The notes beneath the pieces are model-generated. The model made no database searches, had not been told where the DNA came from, and saw only the letters and a program-made list of their open reading frames with translations. A program made the position numbers and the translations under genes. A stretch of DNA of 64,000 nt from Synechococcus sp. JA-3-3Ab (GTDB lineage Bacteria; Cyanobacteriota; Cyanobacteriia; Thermostichales; Thermostichaceae): contig NC_007775.1 of the NCBI RefSeq assembly GCF_000013205.1, positions 2,625,001-2,689,000 of the forward strand, given 5' to 3'. Positions 43,683 through 52,849 of this stretch are shown piece after piece (the first letter of the stretch is position 1; each line of letters opens with the position of its first letter).

Positions 43683-46094
43683 TCAGATCAGCTCGCTTAC
43701 CGGGAAGCGATCCAGCAGTTTTTGGGCTTTGCGAGCGTTTTCCCGCAACTCGGCTGGCAGATGGGGTATGTAGGGAATCTGGGAGAGCAAATCCAGCGTG
43801 CGGCGAATCAGGCGCACAATATCCCCAGCATCCAGGTTGGTGCTGGCCTCTAGCTGTTCCCAAGGGATCCCTTGCGCCCAGTGTTCCACGATCCCGGCCA
43901 AGCCAGGCTCAAACCCAATCGGCACGTGAAACACCTGGTGTTGCCGCTGGCTGCGGAACAGTTGCCGCCGCAAGCCTCGTAAGCCATGCAGCACATCCTC
44001 GACTAGCCCGGAAGTACGCAGCCGGCTGTAGGTACCCGAACGGGGAGGCTCGGCCACCAGGGCAGCGATCACCCCAGCGAAGTGATGGGGAGCACAGCCT
44101 AGACATTCGCCAGATAGCAAAGCCAGCGCCAGCCAGAGCTCGTTATCTCCCCGCAGAGCGGCTACCACCTCTCCGCTGGCGGTAGGTTGATACTCCCGCA
44201 AACAGTCGAACTCCTGCAACACCCCCACCAAGGCCATAAATTGCTGCCAGCGCAACTCCTGTACCGAGTCGCTTTGCCGCTCCAGGTGCTGCAGACGCTT
44301 GCGCAGGCGCTGGCGCTTTTCCTGTAAACCCAGCAGCTTTTTCCCAACCCTGTGGGCAGGGTTGGCGCGGATGCGGGCTTCCAGGGCGCGGATCTTTTCC
44401 TCTTGGGCTTGGATGTGGGGAAAGGCCAATAGGCGCAGGGTGGGATCCGGCTCGGCTTCTCGCTGTTTGAGCAGGTAGCGCAAGATGCGCCGCTCTTCCC
44501 GCCGTTGCGCCTGCATTTTCTCGTAGCGGGCGATATCTTCGTCGGAAATCCCCTCCAGGAGGCGGTCAATTTCCTCCAGCTCGGCGCGGGTGTGCTGGAG
44601 CTCCTGTTGTTCGGGCAGCTTTTGCAGCGAGAGCAAATACTGGCCAAAGCTGCGGTTAATGAGATCCCGCGCCGCCTCCAGAGAATGCTTTTGCAGCAGG
44701 TTCAGCACCATGCCATAGGTGGGAGTAAACTGGCTCACCAGGGGATCTGCTCCCGCAGTGGCCAGCCGCGCCGCCTCTTGCGCCCCTTCAAAGGGAGATT
44801 GCAAGGTCACCACATGCCCGATCACATCTTTGCCCCGTCGTCCGGCCCGGCCCGACATTTGCATAAACTCAGAGGCAGTCAGGAGGCGATGGCCGTTGTC
44901 GGTGCGCTTGGAGAGGGAGGAAATCACGGTCGTGCGGGCGGGCATGTTGATCCCGGCGGCCAAGGTCTCGGTGGCGAAGACCAGCTTCACCAACCCCTGC
45001 TGAAAGAGGTGCTCCACCAGGCCCTTCCAGGCGGGCAACATGCCGGCATGGTGGGCGGCAATCCCCCGGTAGAGGGCATCCAGTTGATCCCGACGCACGG
45101 CTTCCGGCGTTTCCCGGCAAAAGCGGTCGATCTGCTCGGCCAACTGCTGCCGTTCTGCCTCGCTGGCGATCAAGTCCAAGTTCCCCACGCTGGCCACCGC
45201 CAGGTCGCAGCCTTTGCGGCTGAAGATGAAATAGATGGCCGGCAACATGTCCCGCTGGCGCAGGTTTTCCACCACCTGCACCATATCCGGCACCCCCCCA
45301 TAGGAGGACTGGCCGGACTTGGGGAGTTTGCTTTTTAGGCGGCGATTGCAAACCCACTGGCCCGACTCCGTTTGTTCCAGCAGGGGGAACAGCCCTTTGC
45401 GATTGGCAAAGTGAAATTGCAGCGGCACCGGGCGATGGCTGGAGTCGATCAGTCGCGTGGGGCCATGCACCTGGTTCATCCAGTCGGTGAGCTGGTCGCT
45501 GTTGGCCAGCGTGGCCGAGAGGGCAACAAGCTGGATGTGGGCAGGGCAGTAGATGATCGCCTCTTCCCAGACGGTGCCTCGCTGCTGGTCGTTCATGTAG
45601 TGGCATTCGTCCAGGATCACCGCCTGCACGTCTTGCAAGGGATCCCGGCTCAGGGCCTCCGCCTGCTCCCACGCATCCATCTCGCTGGCGTAAGCCCCCT
45701 GTTGGACAGCCAGAGAAAGCGGCGTGCCGTAGAGCATGTTGCGGAAGATCTCGGTGGTCATCACCAAGATGGGCGCCTCCCGGTTGATGGAGATGTCGCC
45801 GGTGAGCAGGCCAACCCGCTCTGGGCCAAATTGCTGGCCGAAATCGCGAAACTTCTGGTTGGAAAGAGCCTTCAGAGGAGTTGTATAAAAAACCCGCTTG
45901 CCTTGGGACAAGGCCCGATAAATAGCATATTCTCCGATCAGCGTCTTGCCGGATCCCGTAGGTGCACAGACTACCACCGATTCCCCAGCTGCTAGAGCTT
46001 GAATCGCTCGGATTTGAAACTCATCCAGCTCAAAAGGGAAAAGCCTGCGCAACTCGTCCAGCAAGTCGGTTGCCGGGGAGAGAAGCGGGTTCAT
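43683..46094 (-). CDS. Ski2-like DExH RNA helicase with DSHCT domain
   Basis: An 803-residue superfamily 2 helicase of the Ski2/Mtr4 group found throughout cyanobacteria, likely acting in RNA turnover. Seen: Q-motif-like FPFELDEFQIRAIQ, Walker A APTGSGKT, YTTPLKALSNQKF, DECHYM (DExH), SATLANS, then motif IV-VI with FATETLAAGINMPARTTVIS and QMSGRAGRRGKD. The second half has a long charged coiled coil (ERRILRYLLKQREAEPDP) and the C-terminal DSHCT helical domain ending LLDRFPVSELI. The ATG at 46094 begins MNPLLSPATDLL. It is divergent from trpG/pabA. Confidence 0.92.
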   Translation of the reverse strand: MNPLLSPATDLLDELRRLFPFELDEFQIRAIQALAAGESVVVCAPTGSGKTLIGEYAIYRALSQGKRVFYTTPLKALSNQKFRDFGQQFGPERVGLLTGDISINREAPILVMTTEIFRNMLYGTPLSLAVQQGAYASEMDAWEQAEALSRDPLQDVQAVILDECHYMNDQQRGTVWEEAIIYCPAHIQLVALSATLANSDQLTDWMNQVHGPTRLIDSSHRPVPLQFHFANRKGLFPLLEQTESGQWVCNRRLKSKLPKSGQSSYGGVPDMVQVVENLRQRDMLPAIYFIFSRKGCDLAVASVGNLDLIASEAERQQLAEQIDRFCRETPEAVRRDQLDALYRGIAAHHAGMLPAWKGLVEHLFQQGLVKLVFATETLAAGINMPARTTVISSLSKRTDNGHRLLTASEFMQMSGRAGRRGKDVIGHVVTLQSPFEGAQEAARLATAGADPLVSQFTPTYGMVLNLLQKHSLEAARDLINRSFGQYLLSLQKLPEQQELQHTRAELEEIDRLLEGISDEDIARYEKMQAQRREERRILRYLLKQREAEPDPTLRLLAFPHIQAQEEKIRALEARIRANPAHRVGKKLLGLQEKRQRLRKRLQHLERQSDSVQELRWQQFMALVGVLQEFDCLREYQPTASGEVVAALRGDNELWLALALLSGECLGCAPHHFAGVIAALVAEPPRSGTYSRLRTSGLVEDVLHGLRGLRRQLFRSQRQHQVFHVPIGFEPGLAGIVEHWAQGIPWEQLEASTNLDAGDIVRLIRRTLDLLSQIPYIPHLPAELRENARKAQKLLDRFPVSELI

Positions 46095-46273
46095 GGGATC
46101 CGAAAAGTCATCAGAAAACAACCTAAAAGCTAGCCACCTCGCTGCCGCTTGTGTGTTATATCTCCCAGGATACAAGCTTAATCCGGGTGTTGGCTCGGGG
46201 CTGCGAGTCTTGCCGCTGGGGGAGACCCAAGCCTGGGCAATGCTAAAATGAGGTGCCGTCGCCGGGTGCCATC

Positions 46274-46909
46274 GTGCTGGTTGTAATCGACAACTACGAC
46301 AGCTTTACCTATAACCTGGTGCAATACCTGGGGGAACTGGGGGCACCGATGCAGGTTTTTCGCAATGACGAGATCTCAGTGGCCGAGCTGCGCCAGATGC
46401 AGCCGGAGGCTGTAGTCATCTCGCCGGGGCCGGGACGACCAGAGGATGCCGGCATCTCGCTGGAGCTAATTCGGGAGCTGGGGCCAGAGTTGCCCATTTT
46501 GGGTGTCTGTCTGGGGCACCAGTGCATCGGCCAGGTCTACGGTGGCCAGATCGTGCGCGCCCCTGAGTTGATGCACGGCAAAACTTCGCTGATCTACCAC
46601 CAAGGGGTGGGGGTATTTGAGGGGCTAAGCCGGCCTTTTGCGGCCACCCGCTACCACAGCTTGGCCATCGAGCCCTCCACCTGTCCTGAAGAGCTGGAGG
46701 TGACGGCTCAAACGGACAGTGGGATCATCATGGGGATCCGCCACCGCCGCTACCCTCACGTGCAGGGGGTGCAGTTCCACCCAGAAAGCATTTTGACCAC
46801 AGAGGGCAAGCGCCTGCTAGGCAACTTTCTGCGCCTGGCTCGGCACCATGGTTCGGGATCGCCCCAGCCGGCGGCTGCCGTCGTCGCGTCAGGGATCCCG
46901 TGCCCATGA
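46274..46909 (+). CDS. Glutamine amidotransferase of anthranilate/aminodeoxychorismate synthase
   Basis: This class I amidotransferase supplies ammonia to TrpE or PabB. The GTG at 46274 gives MLVVIDNYDSFTYNLVQYLG, the standard family start. The catalytic Cys is in GVCLGHQCIGQ, with the preceding SPGPGRPEDAGIS and the oxyanion region; the catalytic His-Glu pair is in VQFHPESILT. An extended -10 (TGCTAAAAT) lies about 20-30 nt before that start. TrpG and PabA cannot be separated by sequence alone and the protein may serve both pathways. It overlaps the next gene by 4 nt (ATGA). Confidence 0.93.
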   Translation: MLVVIDNYDSFTYNLVQYLGELGAPMQVFRNDEISVAELRQMQPEAVVISPGPGRPEDAGISLELIRELGPELPILGVCLGHQCIGQVYGGQIVRAPELMHGKTSLIYHQGVGVFEGLSRPFAATRYHSLAIEPSTCPEELEVTAQTDSGIIMGIRHRRYPHVQGVQFHPESILTTEGKRLLGNFLRLARHHGSGSPQPAAAVVASGIPCP

Positions 46910-47670
46910 AGCGTCGCCAACTTTTGCAAGCCAGCGCCGGCCTGCTGGGATCCCTTGCCGTAGGGGGTCAGCGGGCGGGTGCTCAAACAGGGGGATCCCT
47001 GGAGTTCACCCCCCAGAGCCTGCAACTGACCTGGCTGCACCACAGTTGCGTTTTGTTCGAGGGGGAGGGCAAGCGCTTTCTGGTCAACCCCTTCCGCCCG
47101 GCGGGCTGTACAGCCGGCTACCCTGCTCCCAGCGTTGCTGCCGATCTGGTGCTGCTCAGCAGCCGTCTCCTGGACGAAGGGGCTTTGGACGTGGTGCCGG
47201 GCAACCCCAGGGTGCTGTTTCAGCCGGGGGACTACTTCATCGACGGGATCCGCGTGCAGGGGGTGCGCATGCCGCGGGGCCCCCGCTTTGGCCTCAACGT
47301 GGGCTGGCGCTGGCGCATGGCCGGGATCGACATTGTCCATTTGGGAGGGGCACTGCAGCCCATTGGCCGGGAACAGTCCATCCTGCTGGCTCGCCCTGAC
47401 CTGTTGCTGGTGCCGGTGGGGGGTGGGCCGAAAAACTACGATCCCGCCGCAGCCAAGGCGGCCATCGAAGCGCTGCAGCCCAAGTTGGTCATCCCGACTA
47501 TGTACCGCACCGCCGCCGCCGAGGAGTCCCAGTGCGAGCTGCAGCCTCTAGAAGCGTTTTTGCGCCTCTTTCCCGCCGCTGCCGCGCAACCTGCCCTCAG
47601 CAACCCCTTGCTGCTCTCGGCCCAGGCCCTGCCCAGCCAAGGGATCGCCATCCTGTTCTTTGAGGAGTAG
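46906..47670 (+). CDS. Tat-exported metallo-beta-lactamase-fold protein
   Basis: The N-terminus MKRRQLLQASAGLLGSLAVGG is a twin-arginine-type signal. The mature part resembles the UlaG-like metallo-beta-lactamase fold: LTWLHHSCVLFEGEGKRFLV, ADLVLLSS, GIDIVHLGGAL and KLVIPTMYRT. The usual HxHxDH metal motif is absent: the position after the LLSS strand has RLLDEGALD, so metal binding and catalysis are doubtful. About 254 residues. It is translationally coupled to the amidotransferase gene and followed 4 nt later by an ankyrin gene, so the three form an operon of unclear logic. Confidence 0.78.
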   Translation: MKRRQLLQASAGLLGSLAVGGQRAGAQTGGSLEFTPQSLQLTWLHHSCVLFEGEGKRFLVNPFRPAGCTAGYPAPSVAADLVLLSSRLLDEGALDVVPGNPRVLFQPGDYFIDGIRVQGVRMPRGPRFGLNVGWRWRMAGIDIVHLGGALQPIGREQSILLARPDLLLVPVGGGPKNYDPAAAKAAIEALQPKLVIPTMYRTAAAEESQCELQPLEAFLRLFPAAAAQPALSNPLLLSAQALPSQGIAILFFEE

Positions 47671-47674
47671 GGCC

Positions 47675-48235
47675 ATGAGGCGCAGGCGGTGGGCTGTAGG
47701 TGTCGGGTTGGGATCCCTGCTGCTAGGCGGTCTGGGGCTCTATGGGTACAGCTTGCCGGCAGATCCCCAGGCTCTGGCCACTGCCAACCCGCTGCGGCTG
47801 CAGTTGGCCCTCTGGCTGGGGAAAGACGCCAACGCCGTTGAGGAGCGGGGCAAGACGGCTCTGTTCTTCGTAGAAAGCGGCCTCAACACCCGCCTTTTGC
47901 TGGCTGCCGGGGCGGATCCCAACCGGTTGGATCGCGGCGGGGCCAGCCCCCTGCACCAGGCTGCCCGCCTGGGCAACGCTGAGGTCACCCAAGCCTTGCT
48001 GGAGGGAGGGGCTGACGTCAACGCCTGCTTCGGGGCCGGCGGCTTGGCCCTGCATTTTGCCGCTTGGTCGGGCAACCCTGAAGTGGTGCGGCTGCTGCTG
48101 GAACATGGCTCTGAGATCGACGAGCCGGACGGCTACGGCCTCACCCCTTTGCAAATTGCCCAGGACATGCGCCGCTGGGAAGCGGCGATTCTGCTTTCCC
48201 AATGGCCCCGCCCCAACCATAAGGACAATCCCTGA
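47675..48235 (+). CDS. Exported or membrane-anchored ankyrin-repeat protein
   Basis: A 186-residue protein with a basic start (MRRRRWAVGVGLGSLLLGGL) forming a signal anchor. At least three ankyrin repeats follow: NTRLLLAAGADPNRLDRGGA, SPLHQAARLGNAEVTQALLE with GGADVNA, and ALHFAAWSGNPEVVRLLLEH, ending TPLQIAQDMRRWEAAILL. GAGGAG precedes the ATG. It is the last gene of the trpG/pabA operon and converges on the deoxyhypusine-synthase-like gene. A protein-binding role is expected; partner unknown. Confidence 0.8.
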   Translation: MRRRRWAVGVGLGSLLLGGLGLYGYSLPADPQALATANPLRLQLALWLGKDANAVEERGKTALFFVESGLNTRLLLAAGADPNRLDRGGASPLHQAARLGNAEVTQALLEGGADVNACFGAGGLALHFAAWSGNPEVVRLLLEHGSEIDEPDGYGLTPLQIAQDMRRWEAAILLSQWPRPNHKDNP

Positions 48236-48242
48236 GCCAGCC

Positions 48243-49238
48243 CTACCACCCCAGCACCCAGGCGAAGATCAAAGGCGCCACGATGGTGGCATCCGACTCG
48301 ATGACGAACTTGGGCGTGTCGACCCCTAACTTGCCCCAGGTGATCTTCTCGTTGGGCACCGCCCCCGAGTAGGAGCCGTAGCTGGTGGTGGAGTCGCTGA
48401 TCTGGCAGAAATAGCCCCACAGAGGGATCCCCTTGCGGCCCAGGTCTTGGTGCAGCATGGGCACTACGCAGATGGGAAAATCCCCGGCAATGCCGCCGCC
48501 AATTTGGAAGAAGCCGATGGAGCACTCTGCCGAGGTGCGCGTGTACCAGTCCGCCAGGTGGATCATGTACTCGATGCCCGTGCGGACGGTATGGACATGG
48601 CGGATCTCGCCGCTGATGCAGTGGGCAGCGTACATGTTGCCGGTGGTGGAGTCCTCCCAGCCCGGTACGTAGATGGGCAAGTCGGCCTCCATGGCCGCAT
48701 AGACCCAAGAATCCCGCGGATTGATCTGGTAGTAGGGCTCCAGCCGGCCGCTGCGCAGGATGCGGTAGATGAACTCGTGCGGGAAGTAGCGCTCCCCCGC
48801 CTGATCGGCAGCCGTCCACTCTTCCAGCAGAGCTTTTTCCAGGCGCCGCATCGCCTCTTCTTCGGGAATGCAGGTATCGGTTACCCGGTTCAGGTGCCGC
48901 TCCAGCAGCTCCTGCTCCTGCTGCGGGCTGAGATCGCGGTAGTGGGGCACCCGCTCGTAGAAGTCGTGGGCGATGAGGTTAAAGATGTCTTCCTCCAGGT
49001 TGGCGCCGGTGCAGGAGATGGCGTGCACCTTGTTCTGCCGAATCATCTCGGCCAGAGAAAGGCCCAGCTCTGCCGTGCTCATGGCGCCGGCCAGGGTCAC
49101 CATCATCTTGCCGCCTTTCTCCAGGTGAGCAGCGTAGCCCTTGGCGGCATCCACCAGGGCGGCGGCGTTGAAGTGGCGAAAGTGATGCTTAAGAAATTGG
49201 CTGATAGGACCTTTGGCCACTGCTTCTGCGGTTATCAT
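48243..49238 (-). CDS. Deoxyhypusine synthase family protein
   Basis: Deoxyhypusine synthase transfers an aminobutyl group from spermidine, in eukaryotes and archaea to eIF5A. This bacterial homologue has 331 residues and the main landmarks: MVTLAGAMSTAELGLSLAEM, ISCTGANLEEDIFNLIAHDF, GWEDSTTGNMYA, IGFFQIGGGIAGDFPICVVP, YGSYSGAVPNEKITWGKL with the Lys corresponding to the catalytic residue, and SDATIVAPLIFAWVL. Bacteria lack eIF5A, so it may act as a homospermidine-synthase-like or other polyamine enzyme. The ATG at 49238 gives MITAEAVAKGPIS. Not in an obvious operon. Confidence 0.88.
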   Translation of the reverse strand: MITAEAVAKGPISQFLKHHFRHFNAAALVDAAKGYAAHLEKGGKMMVTLAGAMSTAELGLSLAEMIRQNKVHAISCTGANLEEDIFNLIAHDFYERVPHYRDLSPQQEQELLERHLNRVTDTCIPEEEAMRRLEKALLEEWTAADQAGERYFPHEFIYRILRSGRLEPYYQINPRDSWVYAAMEADLPIYVPGWEDSTTGNMYAAHCISGEIRHVHTVRTGIEYMIHLADWYTRTSAECSIGFFQIGGGIAGDFPICVVPMLHQDLGRKGIPLWGYFCQISDSTTSYGSYSGAVPNEKITWGKLGVDTPKFVIESDATIVAPLIFAWVLGW

Positions 49239-49362
49239 GGTTGAGTTTCTAAGCAAGGCGGGTTCGCCTTCCCAAGGCACAGACTTCGTATCATAGCCAA
49301 ACCTAAGAGCGCTGGCAAGCTTTTAGGGATCCCTTCAACCTTTTGTTTTGGACATTGCCGGC

Positions 49363-50295
49363 ATGGCCATTGCTCTAGAGTACGTTCGCGAGATCTACTA
49401 TCGGCCGCTGCTGCAGTTGGTGTACGAGGCGCAAACGGTGCATCGGCAGCACCATCCGCCTGGCCGGGTTCAACTCTGCGCCCTGGTCAACATCAAGTCG
49501 GGCCGCTGCCCGGAAGACTGCGCCTATTGCCCCCAAAGCGCCCGCTACTCGACAGGGATCGAGACCTACCCCTTGATCTCGCTGGAGTCGCTGCGTCAGC
49601 AGGCCATGGCCGCCCAAAGGGCCGGCGCCACCCGGCTGTGTATGGGCGCTGCCTGGCGGTCGGCCCCGGCAGGGGAGGCGTTTGAGCGGGTGTTGGAGAT
49701 GGTGCGCCTGGTGCGCAAGCTGGGGATGGAAGCCTGTGTCACCCTGGGGATGGTGTCGGCTGCCCAGGCGCAGCAATTGGCGGCGGCGGGTCTGACGGCC
49801 TACAACCACAATCTGGACACCTCGCCGGCGTTCTACCCCCGCATCATCACGACGCGCACCTATCGGGATCGCCTGGAGACACTGGCCCATGTGGCGGCAG
49901 CCGGCCTGCAGATCTGCTGTGGCGGCATTGTCGGCCTTGGGGAAAGCGACGAAGACCGCATCGGCCTGCTGCACGTTCTGGCCAACCTGACGCCGCCCCC
50001 CACTTCAGTGCCCATCAACGCTTTGGTTCCCGTGGCCGGCACGCCCCTAGGCCAGCTTCCCCCGCCCGATCCGCTGCTGCTGGTGCGCACCATCGCCACG
50101 GCCCGCCTGCTGCTGCCCACCGCCCAGATCCGGCTCTCGGCAGGGCGAAAAAACCTGTCCGAGAGCGAGCAGGCGTTGTGCTTCTTGGCGGGGGCCAACT
50201 CCATCTTCACCGGGGAAAGGTTGCTGACCACGCCCAATCCGGGCCAGGCTGCCGATGCGGCTTTGCTCGAGAAGCTGGGCCTGCAACCTCTGTAG
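49363..50295 (+). CDS. bioB: Biotin synthase
   Basis: BioB is a radical-SAM enzyme inserting sulfur into dethiobiotin. The cluster-binding CPEDCAYC (CxxxCxxC) near residue 54 follows VQLCALVNIKSGR. Other elements are QSARYSTGIETYPL, GATRLCMGAAWR, TAYNHNLDTSPAFYP, GGIVGLGESDEDRIGL and the [2Fe-2S] ligand Arg region IRLSAGRKNLSESEQALCF. The ATG at 49363 is preferred over an upstream TTG. Length 310 residues. Other bio genes are not in the window. Confidence 0.95.
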   Translation: MAIALEYVREIYYRPLLQLVYEAQTVHRQHHPPGRVQLCALVNIKSGRCPEDCAYCPQSARYSTGIETYPLISLESLRQQAMAAQRAGATRLCMGAAWRSAPAGEAFERVLEMVRLVRKLGMEACVTLGMVSAAQAQQLAAAGLTAYNHNLDTSPAFYPRIITTRTYRDRLETLAHVAAAGLQICCGGIVGLGESDEDRIGLLHVLANLTPPPTSVPINALVPVAGTPLGQLPPPDPLLLVRTIATARLLLPTAQIRLSAGRKNLSESEQALCFLAGANSIFTGERLLTTPNPGQAADAALLEKLGLQPL

Positions 50296-50427
50296 AGGCA
50301 TCTCCCCTTGCCCTTTCGGGATCCCTGCTTGTAACAATCTTTGCAGAAAATCGAACCCTCTTAACCCTGTCGGCAGCCATGCCAGAATGGTGGCGACAGT
50401 GTTCTTCAGGGTTGTCACGTCGGGTTC

Positions 50428-52509
50428 ATGTCTCCTGTCAGCACTGCCGAGCCCCTTGCCGAAGTCCAATCCCCTGAGGCGGCTGCTGCTTCTCCTCCCC
50501 AGCCCTTGCCGGGGGAGACTGGGGAGCCGTCAAGGGGGGGGTTCTTTTGGGGATCCCTGCGGCGCTGGTGGTCTCGCTGGAAACAAAAGCTGCGCCTGGA
50601 GACCCAGTTGCTCTTTGTGGCCACGCTGGTGGTCTCGCTGGTGGTGAGCAGCTTCACCTTCTGGGCCGTCAGCACCGTGCAGCAGGATGCGCGCTTTAAC
50701 GAAGCCCGCTTTGGCCGGGATCTGGGGCTGCTGTTGGCGGCCAATGTCGCCCCCCTGATCGCAGAAGATCGCATTGGCGAAGTGGCCCAGCTGTCGCGGC
50801 AATATTTTGAGAGCACCAGCAGCATTCGCTATTTGCTCTATGCCGACCCGGAGGGGAACATCTACTACGGGATCCCGTTTTCCAACCAGGAGGTGAAAAC
50901 CTCCCTCAGCCTTACCCGTCGCATCCAACTGCCGGACAACCGCCCGCCTGCCGAGGGTCAGCCGCTGGTGCGCACCCACCTCACCCCTGCCGGGCGGGTG
51001 ACGGACATTTTTGTCGGCATCTATCATCAGGGCCGCTTTTTGGGCACCCTCGGCCTTGGCATCAACCCCAACCCCGCCCTCGTGCGCTCGACGCAACTGG
51101 CGCGGGAGGTCGCGATTGGAGTGTTCTTGGCGGTGTGGGTTCTGGCCATCCTGGGAGCCGTGGTCAACGCCCTCACCATTACTTACCCCATCAAAGCACT
51201 GGTCAAGGGCGTCCAGGAGATCACCAAGGGCAACTTCAAGCAGCGCATCGACCTGCCCTTTGGGGGAGAGCTGGCCCAGCTCATCGACAGCTTTAACGAG
51301 ATGGCGGAGCGGCTGCAGAGCTACGAGGAGCAGAACATCGAAGAACTGGCCGCCGCCAAGGCCAAGCTGGAGACTTTGGTTTTCTCCATCGTCGATGCCG
51401 CCATTTTGCTGGACGCTGAGTTTCGCGTACTCTTGCTCAACCCGGCGGCTTCCCGCATGTTCGGCTGGGAGGGCGAGCCTGTTTTGGGCAAGCCCTTGCC
51501 GGAGCTGTTGCCCGAGGATCTGCGGCAGCAGTTGGCCCGCCCCCTGATGCAAATTGCCCGCGGGGATCAAGAGGCAGAGGAAATTCGCGTCAACCTCAGC
51601 GGCCCCACCAAGCGCGTCATCCGCATCCTGCTGTCGCCGGTGTCGGATCCGCGGCGGCAAAACCTCAAGGGGATCGTGATGACGGTGCAGGACATCACCC
51701 GCGAGGTGGAGCTCAACGAGGCCAAGGCCCAGTTCATCAGCAACATCAGCCACGAGCTGCGCACCCCACTCTTTAGCATCAAGTCCTTCATCGAGACCCT
51801 CTACGAGTACGGCGAGCAGATGTCGCCAGAGGAGCGGCTGGACTATCTGGAAATTGCCAACCGCGAAACCGATCGCCTCACCCGCCTGGTCAACGATGTG
51901 TTGGATTTGTCCCGTCTGGAGTCGGGGAAACAGTACCACTTCGAGGCTGTCGATATTGCAGCGGTGATCGAGCAAACCCTGCGCACCCACCACCTGCAAG
52001 CCCGCGACAAAGGGATCCAGTTGCGCAAGTTCGTCGATCCGGATCTGCCCCTGGTGTGGGGCAACTACGATCTGCTGCTGCAAGTGATGACCAATCTCTT
52101 GGGCAATGCCCTCAAGTTCACGCCCTCGGGAGGGCTGGTGACGGTGCATGCCCACCCGGTCGTGCAGGCGGATGGATCCCCGCAGGCGGTGCGGGTGGCG
52201 GTGGCCGATACGGGCATCGGCATTGCCCCGGAGGATCAGGAGCGGATCTTCGACCGCTTTTTCCGGGTGGAGAACCGCGTCCACACCCTGGAGGGCACCG
52301 GCCTGGGCCTGGCCATCGTGCGCAACATCCTGGAGAAACACCACACCCGCATCTGCCTGGAAAGCAAGCTGGAACAGGGATCCACCTTCTGGTTCGACCT
52401 GCACCTCTACACCGAAAACGGGCCGCTGGAGTTTGCCGCCCAGCCAGGCGAAACGGATCCCCCCAGTTGCCGCTGGCGGGAGGACTCCCGTCACACCCAT
52501 CAATCTTGA
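50428..52509 (+). CDS. nblS: Sensor histidine kinase NblS (Hik33/DspA-like)
   Basis: NblS/Hik33 is the near-universal cyanobacterial and algal kinase for high-light, cold and nutrient stress, upstream of RpaB. The 693-residue protein has a Pro-rich cytoplasmic start, TM1 (LLFVATLVVSLVVSSFTFWA), the conserved periplasmic ARFGRDLGLLLAANVAPLIA, TM2 (VFLAVWVLAILGAVVNALTI), a HAMP (TYPIKALVKGVQEITKGNFK), a PAS (LVFSIVDAAILLDAEFRVLL), the phospho-accepting His in FISNISHELRTPLFSIKSF, and HATPase boxes LLGNALKFTPSGG, DTGIGIAPEDQERIFDRFF and GTGLGLAIV. RpaB is not in the window. Confidence 0.93.
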   Translation: MSPVSTAEPLAEVQSPEAAAASPPQPLPGETGEPSRGGFFWGSLRRWWSRWKQKLRLETQLLFVATLVVSLVVSSFTFWAVSTVQQDARFNEARFGRDLGLLLAANVAPLIAEDRIGEVAQLSRQYFESTSSIRYLLYADPEGNIYYGIPFSNQEVKTSLSLTRRIQLPDNRPPAEGQPLVRTHLTPAGRVTDIFVGIYHQGRFLGTLGLGINPNPALVRSTQLAREVAIGVFLAVWVLAILGAVVNALTITYPIKALVKGVQEITKGNFKQRIDLPFGGELAQLIDSFNEMAERLQSYEEQNIEELAAAKAKLETLVFSIVDAAILLDAEFRVLLLNPAASRMFGWEGEPVLGKPLPELLPEDLRQQLARPLMQIARGDQEAEEIRVNLSGPTKRVIRILLSPVSDPRRQNLKGIVMTVQDITREVELNEAKAQFISNISHELRTPLFSIKSFIETLYEYGEQMSPEERLDYLEIANRETDRLTRLVNDVLDLSRLESGKQYHFEAVDIAAVIEQTLRTHHLQARDKGIQLRKFVDPDLPLVWGNYDLLLQVMTNLLGNALKFTPSGGLVTVHAHPVVQADGSPQAVRVAVADTGIGIAPEDQERIFDRFFRVENRVHTLEGTGLGLAIVRNILEKHHTRICLESKLEQGSTFWFDLHLYTENGPLEFAAQPGETDPPSCRWREDSRHTHQS

Positions 52510-52518
52510 GGAGCAGAA

Positions 52519-52830
52519 ATGGACAGCCTACCGGCAATTTTTTGGGATTGGGCCTCAGCGCTGCCTGCGGCTTTCGCATTTTTGTGCCGCTGTTGGTGAT
52601 GAACCTGGCAGCTCGCTCCGGGCATCTGCCGTTGGCTCCCGATCTGCAGTGGATTGGGTCGGAAGAGGTGCTGTCGGTTTTTGCGGTGGCTACCTTTTTC
52701 GAGGTTGCTGCCTACTGTGTACCCTGGGTGGATAACCTGCTGGACGTGGTGGCAACGCCGGTGGCGGTAGCGGCCGGGATCCTGGTGATGTCGGCGGCAA
52801 GGGATCCCTCTACACTGGAGAAGGTTTTGA
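52519..52830 (+). pseudogene. DUF4126 membrane protein, frameshifted and truncated
   Basis: A DUF4126-like start, MDSLPAIF, is followed after a frame change by LGLGLSAACGFRIFVPLLVM and FFEVAAYCVPWVDNLLDVVA, both highly typical of the family. The frame breaks at a run of six T (52536-52545), where seven would join the parts. The protein also stops matching after AGILVMSAA; the C-terminal ~90 residues are missing and the next gene begins at 52850. Two independent defects favour a pseudogene over an assembly error. Confidence 0.72.
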
Positions 52831-52849
52831 GTTGTGAGGGGTTGCTGCC

